From Ichthyophonus hoferi (taxonomy: Eukaryota; Opisthokonta; Ichthyosporea; Ichthyophonida; Ichthyophonidae): 41,459 bases of DNA. The position numbers and the translations under genes were made by a program. The notes under the pieces were generated by a model, which worked only from the letters and a program-made list of their open reading frames with translations, was not told the DNA's origin and did no database searches. Of this stretch, positions 23,365-34,187 are shown piece after piece. Numbering within the stretch: position 1 is the stretch's first letter; every line of letters starts with the position of its first letter. The stretch spans positions 5,340 through 46,798 of the forward strand of contig NAOQ01000564.1 of the NCBI GenBank assembly GCA_002751075.1, given 5' to 3'.

Positions 23365-25861
23365 ATGGCTGTCAAAGTCGATACTCTTACCTCGCTTTCT
23401 GGCTCCGGTATAAATATTCCTCCTAGCGAAAAGCAAAATGAAAAGGCAAAGGACCAGTTGGAAAATATAGGTTTGAGTTCGGCCTCACAAGATGTTATTA
23501 CAGCTTTTGCGGCGGCTGAAGCTCAGGCTAGCGCGCTAGAGAAAGCCGAGGAGCCGGAAGAACCGTTTTTTAGCTTTAAAACACTAGGGAAAATCTCTGT
23601 TGTGGGTGGCGGATTCATGGCAGATGCGTAAGTAGAGACTTGACATTTAGTATAGAGGTAATACTAAAGGTTCCTGCAATTTCTTTAGTATAAATACTGA
23701 CTGTTGCACTCAATCATTCGCCTTATATATAGCGTGCATGACTTCACCCTTGTACGTTCACTTCATTGAAATCCACAAGCAAGACTATTGATAACAGCAA
23801 CTATATGCTATTTATTTTTCTTATTAATCTAGAAATGAGGGTGGGAAATTATATGGAAACAGTATTGTTTTTGAGAAGGAGTTTGAGATGATATCAGGTT
23901 TTATGGAAGTATGGTTCTAAGACATTACTAAGTTTATGATATAAGCAACCAGTACAAACTCTAACCCGAATAGTCATTTTCTTTATACAGGTATTATCTC
24001 TTTGTGATCAGTGATGTGTTAAGCATCATGGATAAAATTTATCCTCAGAACAACAACGATACCAGCATGGTAGCATCCACGGCTCTCTGGGGTGCTGTGG
24101 CTGGTCAACTATTATTTGGTGGACTTGCCGATATAATAGGCCGACGAATTATTTTTATGGTCACTATGAGTCTCACAACTATTGGTGCGCTGGGTTCCTG
24201 TCTTTCCTTCGAAACCAAAACTTTTTCTGTATATCAGCAACTTGCTTTCTGGCGATTTATTCTAGGGTTCGGTGTGGGTGGTGAATATCCCTTAGCAGCT
24301 AGTGTGTCAGCTGAAGGGGCCAGTGCAAAGTCCAGAGGCCGTATGATGGCTGCTGTGTTTTCCATGCAAGGTGCCGGCCAGTTATTAGCTGCTGCCATTG
24401 TCAATATTCTGCTTAGGGCTGGTGTTTCTTATGAAGTAACATGGAGAGTTTGTCTTGCTTTTGGTATTCTTCCCGGTATTATTATTGTCTATTTCAGGGC
24501 AAGAATGCATGAATCCGCAGCATTTACCAATTCAACCAAGAAACGAGTATCACCTGTTAACAATCTTGGTGCTGCATTCCGAGTATGGTGGAAGGAAATG
24601 ATTGGTACAGCTGGGACATGGTGTTTGCTTGATATTGCCTTTTATGGAAACAATCTCTTCAACACTACCATTACTAAGTAAGTTTAGAGTGTATTTCACT
24701 AAATATGTCACATATTTTTGCATACATGTGTTTATTTACTCTCCTTTCCTGTGACTAGCTTCTCTCTTTCTTCCTACCCCCTACCCCTTCGCCTTCATTT
24801 CTTTTAGTGTAATATATTAGGTACGATTCATGCTATTTTTTGATCATTAGAAACCAGATAAGAACCAAGTCTCATCATGACACGGAAAAGGAGAAATTTG
24901 AAACATAGAATAATATAAATAGAAAAAATAGAAACGACTTCTGGTCACTTGCTTTTATGTAGACTCATTGCTTACCCTTTCTTTCTCTTTCGTCAGACTA
25001 ATGGGCCTAGGTAGCACCATTGAGGAGCAGGCCCTTAATTCTCTCTATGTCACTCTCATGGCCATTCCAGGCTACTACGTTACTGTCTTTGCCCTAGACT
25101 GTATTGGCCGTTGGAGAATCCAGTTTGGTGGCTTCTTTCTTCTTACCTCCCTCTTTATTATCCTCGGAGCTGCGTTTGAGCCTCTGTCAAAAATCCCTTC
25201 ATTGTTCTTTATACTTTACGGTTTAACCTACTTTTTCAGTAACTTTGGCCCCAATGCCACAACCTATATCATTCCAGGAGAATTTTATCCCAGTCAGGTG
25301 TGTTATATATACTCTATCTCTACATACCATGTATCAAGAATAGTGTATATGCTTGCTATGTTTATTCGCCCTGTGATATGGTTTTATAATGTAATTATGG
25401 GCTACTTTATAAACAATTCTACTAAGTAAGCTGCATACTTCTGTTGCTCAGTAATGGCATGAATATGATTGAGTGACGTGGTATTATCTTTACCACTTCC
25501 TGCTGTTTTATAATCTTTTTTATTAACACATTATCCTTCTTCCCTGTAGGTCAAAGCCACTTGCCATGGTCTCAGTGCTGCTTCAGGAAAAATTGGTGCC
25601 GGTATTGCTGGCTACATTTTCCCGCCATTGCAACAGGGTGTTGGTGTGCGTGCAGTGCTCTATCTGTGCGCTGGAGTGTGCGCTGCTGGTGGACTTTTAA
25701 CATTCTTGATACCCGACTATACAGCTGATTCCCTAGAGTCAATCAAGGCAGAACAGCTAAAGAAGTTCAATTTAATTTTAGATAGCTACGCTCAAGACAA
25801 CACGCAATCAGTGGAGCTTGACGTTGACGAAGGTGGCGAATTTGAAAAGGTCGCGATTTAA
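23365..25861 (+). CDS. PHO84: PHO84-type proton/phosphate symporter, paralog 1 (4 exons, 520 aa)
   Basis: Exons 23365-23627, 23991-24677, 24997-25297 and 25550-25861 (stop TAA); phases 2, 2 and 0, all GT-AG. It is a major facilitator of the PHS family that should import inorganic phosphate with protons at the plasma membrane. Visible family features: MFS motif GLADIIGRR (about 132-140), WRFILGFGVGGEYP (R176, E186, Y187), FSMQGAGQ, LLDIAFYG (D302), IIPGE (E412) and ATCHGLSAASGK (K431). E412 and K431 keep the spacing of Pho84 E473 and K492. The short cytosolic N-terminus (about 70 residues) is acidic and variable. Odd point: TM1 reads MADAYYLF, with Y90 where Pho84 D79 and the paralog have Asp. 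Length is normal and there is no sign of decay. The D-to-E change at 186 occurs in both paralogs. Confidence 0.93.
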
Positions 25862-26140
25862 GGTGCCTTTTATATAATATTTTTAATTTTTTGTTTGGAA
25901 GAAATACAGTTGATAGGGTTCATGTATGTGCTTTTAAAACCGACCCTATATACATAAAAAGTTAAAACAACTGTTCAATTTTGTAAATAGATTTTATTGA
26001 TGAATCTTTTATTTAACAATGGAAATCAAGAAACAATACATTTGATGTTGAGTTGTGGGTAAAATATATTTTACCTCCTACCTTCACATGTGGTTTATAC
26101 TGCATTGCTTCTACCTAAGTTGGTGATTACCAATCAATGA

Positions 26141-26146
26141 AATAAA
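26141..26146 (+). terminator. Possible AATAAA polyadenylation signal of transporter paralog 1
   Basis: First AATAAA after the stop codon, 280 bases downstream. Plausible but not supported by any other element. Confidence 0.35.
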
Positions 26147-26459
26147 TAATATCAAGGCTGTGAAAGACAGCGAATACCATTGTATATATAAGATTCTATG
26201 CTTAAAAGTTAACTGCTATGTTAAGTTTGTATCTCTGTATTATTTTGCTTTTCCATCATATTGTATTAACAACAAAACAGTAACATTGTTGGTGTTGGTC
26301 TAATTCTATCCCTTACAGTTACCACCCTTGGTTAGTCAATATATGTGTAGGGGGTTTGGACATAGTATGTGTCATGAGCACTAAAGCACATTTCAATTGG
26401 AATAAAGTGTAACAAACTATGTATGACTATATCAGTTTATATTTCTGGTGACAAAAATG

Positions 26460-26960
26460 AGTGGAACATATATTACTCGGTTTTTGCAGATTTAAAATAC
26501 CCAACAAATAGTACATCAATTAAAAAAATTACAGCAATCTGTGGTAGTTCTAGCGAGTTTTCCATAGGCCTTGGGGCCGCCAATTGAGTGTTGTATAATA
26601 GGACTATATATATTATAATATTGTTTAGCAGATATTAAATGAATGCAAATTTGTGTTTCACGAACGTACTTGTATTTGCCTATAACGTTAGTGTACATGT
26701 ACACAGGCATATACCCGGGTGTGCCGGGGGTCACAAATGTGTGCGCGGCCAGGGCTTTATTATTCTTTGTTTTCTTTTATATTCGTTTTCCAGCAGGTGT
26801 TATTTTTTTTGAAACACCCGTATCGCTGTGTTCTATAATCTAAATGGAACCAACCATAAATACTCTTACTGACTAATACAATTCATGTAAGATCAAATTA
26901 CTGTTTCCTTATCTGAATGACTCATTAACCGATTCATTAATGTACGTGCTTGAACACTGT
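26460..26960 (-). mobile_element. Copia-family fragment, copy B
   Basis: Contains the recurrent block of about 60 bp (26530-26590) and the LTR-like block (26745-26960), in the same orientation and order as at 16.5-17.4 kb. It is a short, old fragment without intact coding sequence. Confidence 0.6.
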
Positions 26961-27739
26961 ATTAACAAAATCAATTTGAACTATGTTCATTCAGAGTTAC
27001 AATCTTGTAATAAATTCCTATGCTAAAATAGATGTAGGAGGGCATAATTCACATATTTACATTATTAGTTATGGTGCTTTTTATTGAAATCACCACTGGA
27101 GCCAAAAGGGAATAGAAAAAAAAACTCTAGAACTGGCTCTTCCGGTGGTTTAATAATAAGGTCAGGATGTGGCCTTAGGAGGCCATTATTTCATAACAGT
27201 ATGTGGCATGACAGCTAACTCCGAATGAACACGTACGTAGTTCGGTCGAAGTTCTGGTAACGAGCGGATCATGAATTGATTAGTCCAATATTATTTGATT
27301 GAATAGAATGATAGTTTCTTTAAAGTGTATTGCACCGCTTTAATCGACATCACCCAAGTATAGTAACTCTACTATAACACATTTAGTAGCTTTTAATCAT
27401 AGAAAGGCACTCAGCGGTCAGTATGTGGTCGTGGTAGTTATTACTCTTGTTAATTAATTAATTAAGATTAATTAGCTAACTTTGCAACAACCTATACGCA
27501 CATGCAACTACTACATAGCATTGCACTGATAACGTTCTTATAAGATTCTGTGATCCCGGAATTTTATTGTTCTTAACCAGGTAAATTGATTTGTCATTAA
27601 GGATTTTTACGATCAGTGCCATTACATTGATGAACACTGTTACAATTAACATCCGTGATAAACAAAGGTTGCAAAAGGATAGAAGGAAATGAAAACAACT
27701 AATAAACCCCCGGCAAACTAGGGCATAAGCGGCAACCCC

Positions 27740-27960
27740 GCATGTCTGTATACGCGTATGATACCGATATAGGCAAAATACTAGTACGTTTGTGACGAAC
27801 ACAAAGTTTTGCATTCGTTTATTATTTGTTAAATAATATATGTATATATATATATATATATATATAGTCCTATTATACAACACTTAATTAGAGCGCCCTG
27901 AATCCTGTGGACAAGTCACTGAAACTACCACAGATTGCTATAAAATATTTCTATGACGTT
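27740..27960 (+). mobile_element. Copia-family fragment, copy C (inverted relative to copy B)
   Basis: The sequence from about 27770 to 27944 resembles the reverse complement of about 26530-26690, including a TA dinucleotide run, the word AGTCCTATTATACAACA and the recurrent block. Copies B and C therefore form a long imperfect inverted pair about 1 kb apart. Old and fragmentary. Confidence 0.6.
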
Positions 27961-28699
27961 AGATATTTTGAAAAATATCCTATCAGGAAGACGTTTTATA
28001 ATCAGCAATTAAAAATATAAAAAAAACGCATTGGTTTGTAAAAGCTTACTTATCAACAATGAGAAACATTTATGTATATTCTTGAAATTTCAATCAAAAA
28101 AAATGTTTTTTAAAAAAATGTTTAGCACGATTCCATTACCTTATGTAGTTCTAAATCTCGATTCATCACCAGATAACGTGTAATGCCAGGATAACCCGAG
28201 ACTTCATACCGCGTTTAATAAAACCTTCTCTAAACACAGTTGTCTTGTATTTGTTGTAGCATGCATGTTTCAGCTTTATTTAATTGCACACACTTACCAC
28301 TTCATCATTATTAAGGATACTTACGTAATTATGGTGGTACCTAATTACTGCGCCTTGGATTCAGAGGCGAAAGTAAATATTTTCATGAGACTTTCCACCT
28401 TCTAGCCCATTTTTCTTCTTTATTTTGAAGGAAAAGCTTCATAGCTAAGGTATGTATAAGTTTCAAAGACCAATTGTTGAAGTGGTCTAGCTTCTACCTT
28501 TCGAAATAAGTTTTTTTAGCCAAGAACTTAATGATATTTTATTATTATTAATACTTACTGTTTATCTTACTTTAAACGTCTATTTGACATAGCACAAATT
28601 ACGTCAGAAATCAAACATGATCATGTGCTTCTCGGGATCTTCCGGCTTGCTTTGCAAGGTCAACTCCCCGAGCATGGACTAGAGTATTACATGGAACTT

Positions 28700-28910
28700 T
28701 GGAATTATAAATTACAATAATCCGCAGTGGTTCTATAGAGTTGTACGCAGACTTTGGGAGCTCCAATTAAATGTTGTTTAAAAGTATCTTATGCTGGGCT
28801 GGGAATAGAGGCAGCATTTGGTTCTGATCCACTTTCAATAGAAAGTTGAGACGAGTTTGATGTAGGAGAAGGCGTGCCGGATGGTTCTATCCTCAACTAT
28901 TTGCATAAAT
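28700..28910 (-). mobile_element. Copia-family fragment, copy D
   Basis: A diverged copy of the recurrent block (28712-28770), followed by Ser/Pro-rich coding-like sequence on the minus strand of the kind found between integrase and reverse transcriptase in copia elements. Short, broken and old. Confidence 0.5.
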
Positions 28911-30126
28911 TTTGAGCCAAATTCTGCTAATCTATATTGACGAATAATTTCGTCTGACTAAGAACGTCTACTCAAATTACTCAGCTGTGACCTATACCCA
29001 TTTAGAATTGAGGGCATACTGAATTAAGGTGTTTTAATGTATCCTTTGCATTTTTCATATATGAAGTAAAAATATGCTAAGGCATATAGAATTATTAATA
29101 AATTTTTTTTTTAAAAAAAAAACCCATATGCTGCTAAAATTAGAAAAGCGCAGTTATTTGGGCAGCCAGAATGTAAGTATCTGTCTAGGTTGAGGAGTTG
29201 GCAAAAAAATAGGACTTTTGGGCAGCCTCACAATTGATTTTAGCCAATTGAAAACGAACCGGGAGCCTGGATATTATTCAATAATTAGCGTTGTAGCGAA
29301 CGATTCGTGCCGAAGAATGAAAAAAGAAAGCCAGCACACCTTAAAAAGATACAATGCATTAATTCTGATGGTATATCTTCTCTCATTCCATATTTAATCG
29401 TGATTGTTTGCTACACTGGAAATGTGGTACTTAAGTCAATCTGTCGAATACCATCGATGCTATTAGAAATTTTAACACTATCTACCCGCTTATCACTTTA
29501 GATACGCATACATTCTGCCAAAGTTCCTGATAATCCTTACTCCTTTTTCGATGCTCCAAGGAGAGGCATATGGCTTGGGGCGGTTTTCACGCCCTCTTGC
29601 TGCCCTTCTTACAGAAAGTAAACAAATAGGCAAACGTTCTTGCACACCATATATATTCTTGTTCATCAATTTGGCATATTTTTTTTTTAGTAATAATAAT
29701 TTTGACAACCTTACTCGGATCAGAAAATATTATCACTAGCTCTCATTAAACACTCGTCACTATCCTTGGAGTCGGGGTCTTTTTCTTGATTACGAACTTG
29801 GTATACACAACACCAACCTGGAGTTGAGGTTAGTTATTAAACGTTTAGCCAATGAATGAAGGGGTGAGGCGAACACTGAACAAAACAAAGTATTCAATCT
29901 GTTCTTTTTATAAACTGTTCTAAATCATTCAATAGACAATCTAAATGATTTGTAGTTTTTTGTCTTTTTAGTATGAAAGTTTCCTGTTTTTATTTAATTT
30001 TCATTTACTATATTGAAATTTTGAGTGTTATCATTCAGTCGGATCAATTTGATTCGTTAGTTTGTTCCATTGTATCAGTTAAATCAGATAACCCTTTTCT
30101 TTGTTTTTATTTTTGAGTTACTATTG

Positions 30127-30164
30127 CATGATGCTTATTTTCTTTATGTCAAATAAGCATCATG
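30127..30164. repeat. 14-bp perfect inverted repeat with a 10-base loop
   Basis: Left arm CATGATGCTTATTT (30127-30140), right arm its exact reverse complement (30151-30164). It lies about 850 bases upstream of the second phosphate transporter. Its mixed base composition makes it less likely to be a simple-sequence accident than the AT-only palindromes elsewhere. Confidence 0.85.
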
Positions 30165-30937
30165 ACTGATTACATAGGACAAGAGTAAAAAAAGTAACTA
30201 AATAGAATACCACCGTGATGTGCATATTGAGTTTGAAAGATGGGCAGTGTGGGGCTTTAACAATTTCTCTCTTATACTTACAGTAAGGATAAATACACCA
30301 ACACCTGGTTTCATCCCCAACCGCAAAATTATCAAGGTCAAAAATAAAAGATAGATTTGTTCACTGTAACCTATATTCACACTACATATAGCCATACTAC
30401 ATCTGCAATAGTAATTGTTAATAATATAATAATATATTATTAAATGATTATGATTATAGTTGTATATAGATATATAAGAAATGTCTCAACATACACACGT
30501 AAAAAGCACTTATATGGATGAACATTCGGTCGACCGGACCCTAGTAAAATATGATTCGATGAAAAAAAAAAAGCTATAACCGCAACTGCGCCGCTTAACA
30601 AACCAAAACATAAAAAGAACTGTTTTTATATATTTAAAATTATTTAACAAATGATTGATAGAAGTAATTCAGTCTCTAAATTACTTACGGGCGAACCGGG
30701 ATTCTAGATAACCTTAGATCGTTCAATGGTACAAGTCCAATTATACACCAATCATATAGCCCAGTGTGAGAGTCAAATCCAATTAGATTTTCTCCTTGTA
30801 CACGCTCTGCATGCATTTAGTCACAGCCAGCCAGTTGGGCTATTCTATATTTTGCCTGACATTCTATTGGATTAAGTAAGAATAACCAATTGTTGCATTT
30901 CTTTTTAAATCAAGTTGGCCCGTGAGGTTATGAATCA

Positions 30938-30945
30938 TATAAATA
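30938..30945 (+). promoter_or_regulatory. Possible TATA box of transporter paralog 2
   Basis: TATAAATA 72 bases upstream of the start codon at 31017. In such AT-rich DNA this can occur by chance. Confidence 0.3.
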
Positions 30946-31016
30946 ATGTAGAGGCCTCTTGTTGATGTGGATCTTGACTTCAGGTTACTTGATTTTTTGG
31001 GAATTATATTTCAAAA

Positions 31017-33649
31017 ATGGGCAGCACCAATGTCAAGATAGAGCTGTCGGTCCCAGGTTTTACTGGAGTGTCAGATGAAAACTTGAAGAAGAAAAAAGAC
31101 GCCGGTACACATTCCCAGGATGAAATATTCGCTTTTTCGCAAGCTGAAGCCCGAGCCAAGGCATTCGAGCTTTTAGAGGCAAAGGCCAACAAGAACGAAG
31201 AGAGTTTATTGTCCATTGAGGGGTTAAAAAAGATCGCCATTGTGGGGGGTGGCTTTATGGCGGATGCGTAAGTAATCTTTTTACTTTGATATGTAGAGAA
31301 AGAGTATAAAATAGTGTAATTCAACTGGTGTATTTTCCGGTGTATGTGTTCACTTTGTTGATTTACGCAAATTAGATTGCATACAAGAACATACAAATGC
31401 ATCTCTGACATAGCTACTGTAAGACATTTATTTAACTAAAAATCATGAATAATACCCATTGCACTAAGGACTAGCTAAAATTAATGCAGCTACTCTTTTT
31501 TATATGGAGCTAGAAAAGGCACTGTTCTGCAAGGGGAAGTTGGTAGACAGGATTGTTCTAGATAGTTTATGATTTATCCAACAGCAGCCAAAATACCAAC
31601 CTTCACCTCTATCTCCACATATAGGTACGATTTGTTTGTGATCAGTGATGTGCTGAGTATCATGAATCACATTTATCCACAAAAACCTGGAGATACCAGC
31701 ATGGTGGCATCCACAGCTCTATGGGGTGCTGTGGCCGGTCAATTGATTTTTGGGGGACTAGCCGATATTATTGGCCGGAGGAAAATTTTCATGGCCACCA
31801 TGGCGCTCACTACGATCGGCTCCCTGGGTTCATGTCTTTCCTTCGATACCGCCATCTTTCCTGTATATCATCAACTTGCATTCTGGCGATTTATTCTTGG
31901 ATTCGGTGTGGGTGGAGAATACCCTTTAGCCGCCAGTGTGGCAGCCGAAGGTGCGTCTGCTAAACATAGAGGGCGCATGATGGCTGCCGTGTTTTCCATG
32001 CAAGGTGCCGGTCAGCTATTAGCTGTTGCCGTTGTCAATATTCTGCTTAAGGCTGGTGTTCCTTATGAGGCAACATGGAGAATTTGTCTCGGTTTTGCTA
32101 TTATTCCCGGTCTTATTATTATTTTCTTCCGATCAAGAATGCACGAATCTGTTGAATTCACTAATTCTACAAAGAAACGAGTATCACCTGTTATCAACAT
32201 TCGAGCTGCACTCCGAGTGTGGTGGAAGGAAATGCTCGGCACAGCTGGAACATGGTTTTTACTTGATGTTGCCTTCTATGGAAACAATCTTTTCAACACT
32301 ACCATGACAAGGTAAGTTATATATATATATAACTCTTACATTTATTGTTAAGCTACCCATTAGAAATAGTTTATATTCTTCACTTCGAAAAATCATTCAT
32401 TGAGTGCTTTCTCCCTGCGATTAATCTTTCATCCTCTTTATATTACTTGCATAGTCGCCTTGTCAGCCTATTGTATCTCTTTCATATACTATATTATCGA
32501 TGGCGCAAAGGATATAGTTTTCCATTAGAAGAAAGTTATTTTCAAATTAACAACAAACTCTAACCCATGAGGCTAGAAGGGTTTTGAATTTTTGGTTAAT
32601 GACAAGGATTTTCCGCACCCTATGTTCACTTGCCTATGCTAATATTAACATGCGTTTTCCTTCTCTTTCCTCAGACTAATGGGCCTAGGTAACACCGTCG
32701 AAGAGCAGGCCCTTAATTCTCTCTATGTCACTCTTATGGCTATTCCAGGCTACTACGTTACTGTCTACACCTTAGATAAAATTGGTCGTTGGAGAATTCA
32801 GTTTGGTGGTTTCTGGATTCTTGCAATACTCTTTATTATCTTGGCAAGTGCTTTTGGACCTCTCTCAAAGATCCCACAATTATATCTTTTTCTTTACGGT
32901 CTTACATATTTTTTCAGTAACTTTGGCCCCAATGCCACCACCTATATCATCCCTGGAGAATTTTATCCCAGCCAGGTATGTCTGAGTCTTTTTGTTTATG
33001 TATATATCGATACATAATTAGAAAACAAGTCACCCCTATATTTATTCCATCTATATACTATACCCTTCCCATCTTACTGTATATTGGTATATTTTTTGTT
33101 ATCTGCCTTGACTCCAAGCAGTATACATATTCACTATATTTGTACATAATTTTGAATAAAATTTTGTGGCTTGCATGTGTCATACAAAATTCTACTGGTT
33201 CCTATGTACACCTAATATACAGCAACAATATGTAGTTGATACCGAATAATAATATCTTCACCCCTTTCTTTTAACATAATTTATTAATACATTACTCTCC
33301 TTCTCTATAGGTCAAAGCCACATGCCACGGTCTCAGTGCTGCTTCCGGAAAGATTGGTGCGGGTGTTGCTGGCTACCTTATCCCACCATTCCAGCGCAAT
33401 GTTGGTGTACAAGCGGTGCTCTACCTGTGTGCTGGAGTGTGTGCTGCTGGTGGATTTTTAACCTTCTTGGTTCCTAACTATACGGCCGATAATGTAGAGT
33501 CAATCAAAGCAGAGCAGCTAGTCAAATTCAATTCCATTGTAGATAAATGCTTGGCAAGAAAGGAGGCAGCTGTAGAGTTTGACCATCCTGAAGTAGTTCA
33601 TCCGGCAATTGACTCTACGGACTTGTATCAGTCCAAGAACCAATGTTGA
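31017..33649 (+). CDS. PHO84: PHO84-type proton/phosphate symporter, paralog 2 (4 exons, 525 aa)
   Basis: Exons 31017-31267, 31625-32311, 32675-32975 and 33311-33649 (stop TGA). Exons 2 and 3 are exactly as long as those of the upstream paralog (687 and 301 bases), and all three intron positions and phases agree, so the pair arose by tandem duplication. It has the full set of PHS-family signatures: MADAYDLF in TM1 (D83 and D86, matching Pho84 D76 and D79), the MFS motif GLADIIGRR, WRFILGFGVGGEYP, FSMQGAGQ, LLDVAFYG, IIPGE and the SAASGK lysine. It probably imports phosphate with protons at the plasma membrane. The N- and C-terminal tails differ most from the paralog, which suggests separate regulation or sorting. 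Its 3' end faces the Homer-like gene, 538 bases away. Confidence 0.94.
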
Positions 33650-34187
33650 TGTATTACTATCTTGAACCCTAATGTAAAAATAACAGTTGATTGGGTTCAC
33701 ATACATTTTTTAATAGTCGTTATATACATAGAAATGCAAATCGCTTGGCCGATTGAAATTCTTATTTAGACATAATTAGTATCATCTTGCTTTATTATTA
33801 ATTTTACCCCCAGAAAAATACATTCCCGGCGTTTGGGTACGGCTGGAAAAAAAGGCGCCAGGTGCAACAATTTGGATTAAGATGCAAATAAAAAATAACA
33901 AATATATTATGACTTTTCGTATCACATTGTGCAAGTTGTCACACTCGCAGTTGGGATAGTTCCCGGCAGTCACGTTAACCAAATCAACAATAATAATTAT
34001 GAGGCATCGATGACTTTGAAATGGGTATCCCTCCAATATTATACCAGACAAACAATGAAGGAACAGGTACAACAGAGCTATATTATTATGCCATAGTTCA
34101 TAGAATTATAATAATATCAAAACAATAATATGCATATGTCCTAACTGAGCCTCCTAATTGGTACATAAGTCCACTACTATACAGTCC
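33650..34187. other. Short spacer between convergent transporter paralog 2 and Homer-like gene
   Basis: 538 bases must hold both 3' UTRs. TTTATT at 33791-33796 could be the minus-strand AATAAA of the Homer-like gene. A minus-strand 96-codon frame (33781-34072) with a hydrophobic stretch fills much of it but has no family match. Confidence 0.5.

Larger units (their letters stand above)
25862..31016. other. Spacer between the two phosphate transporter genes
   Basis: 5.2 kb with no host gene I can support. It holds a probable polyadenylation signal for the first transporter (AATAAA, 26141-26146), copia-type fragments at 26460-26960, 27740-27960 and 28700-28910, a 14-bp perfect hairpin at 30127-30164, and the presumed promoter of the second transporter. 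The remainder is AT-rich sequence in which I see nothing. Confidence 0.6.

Noticed and set aside
33781-34072. Small membrane or secreted protein on the minus strand
   Set aside because: It has a hydrophobic stretch, but no family, no splice context, and it sits where both convergent 3' UTRs should be.
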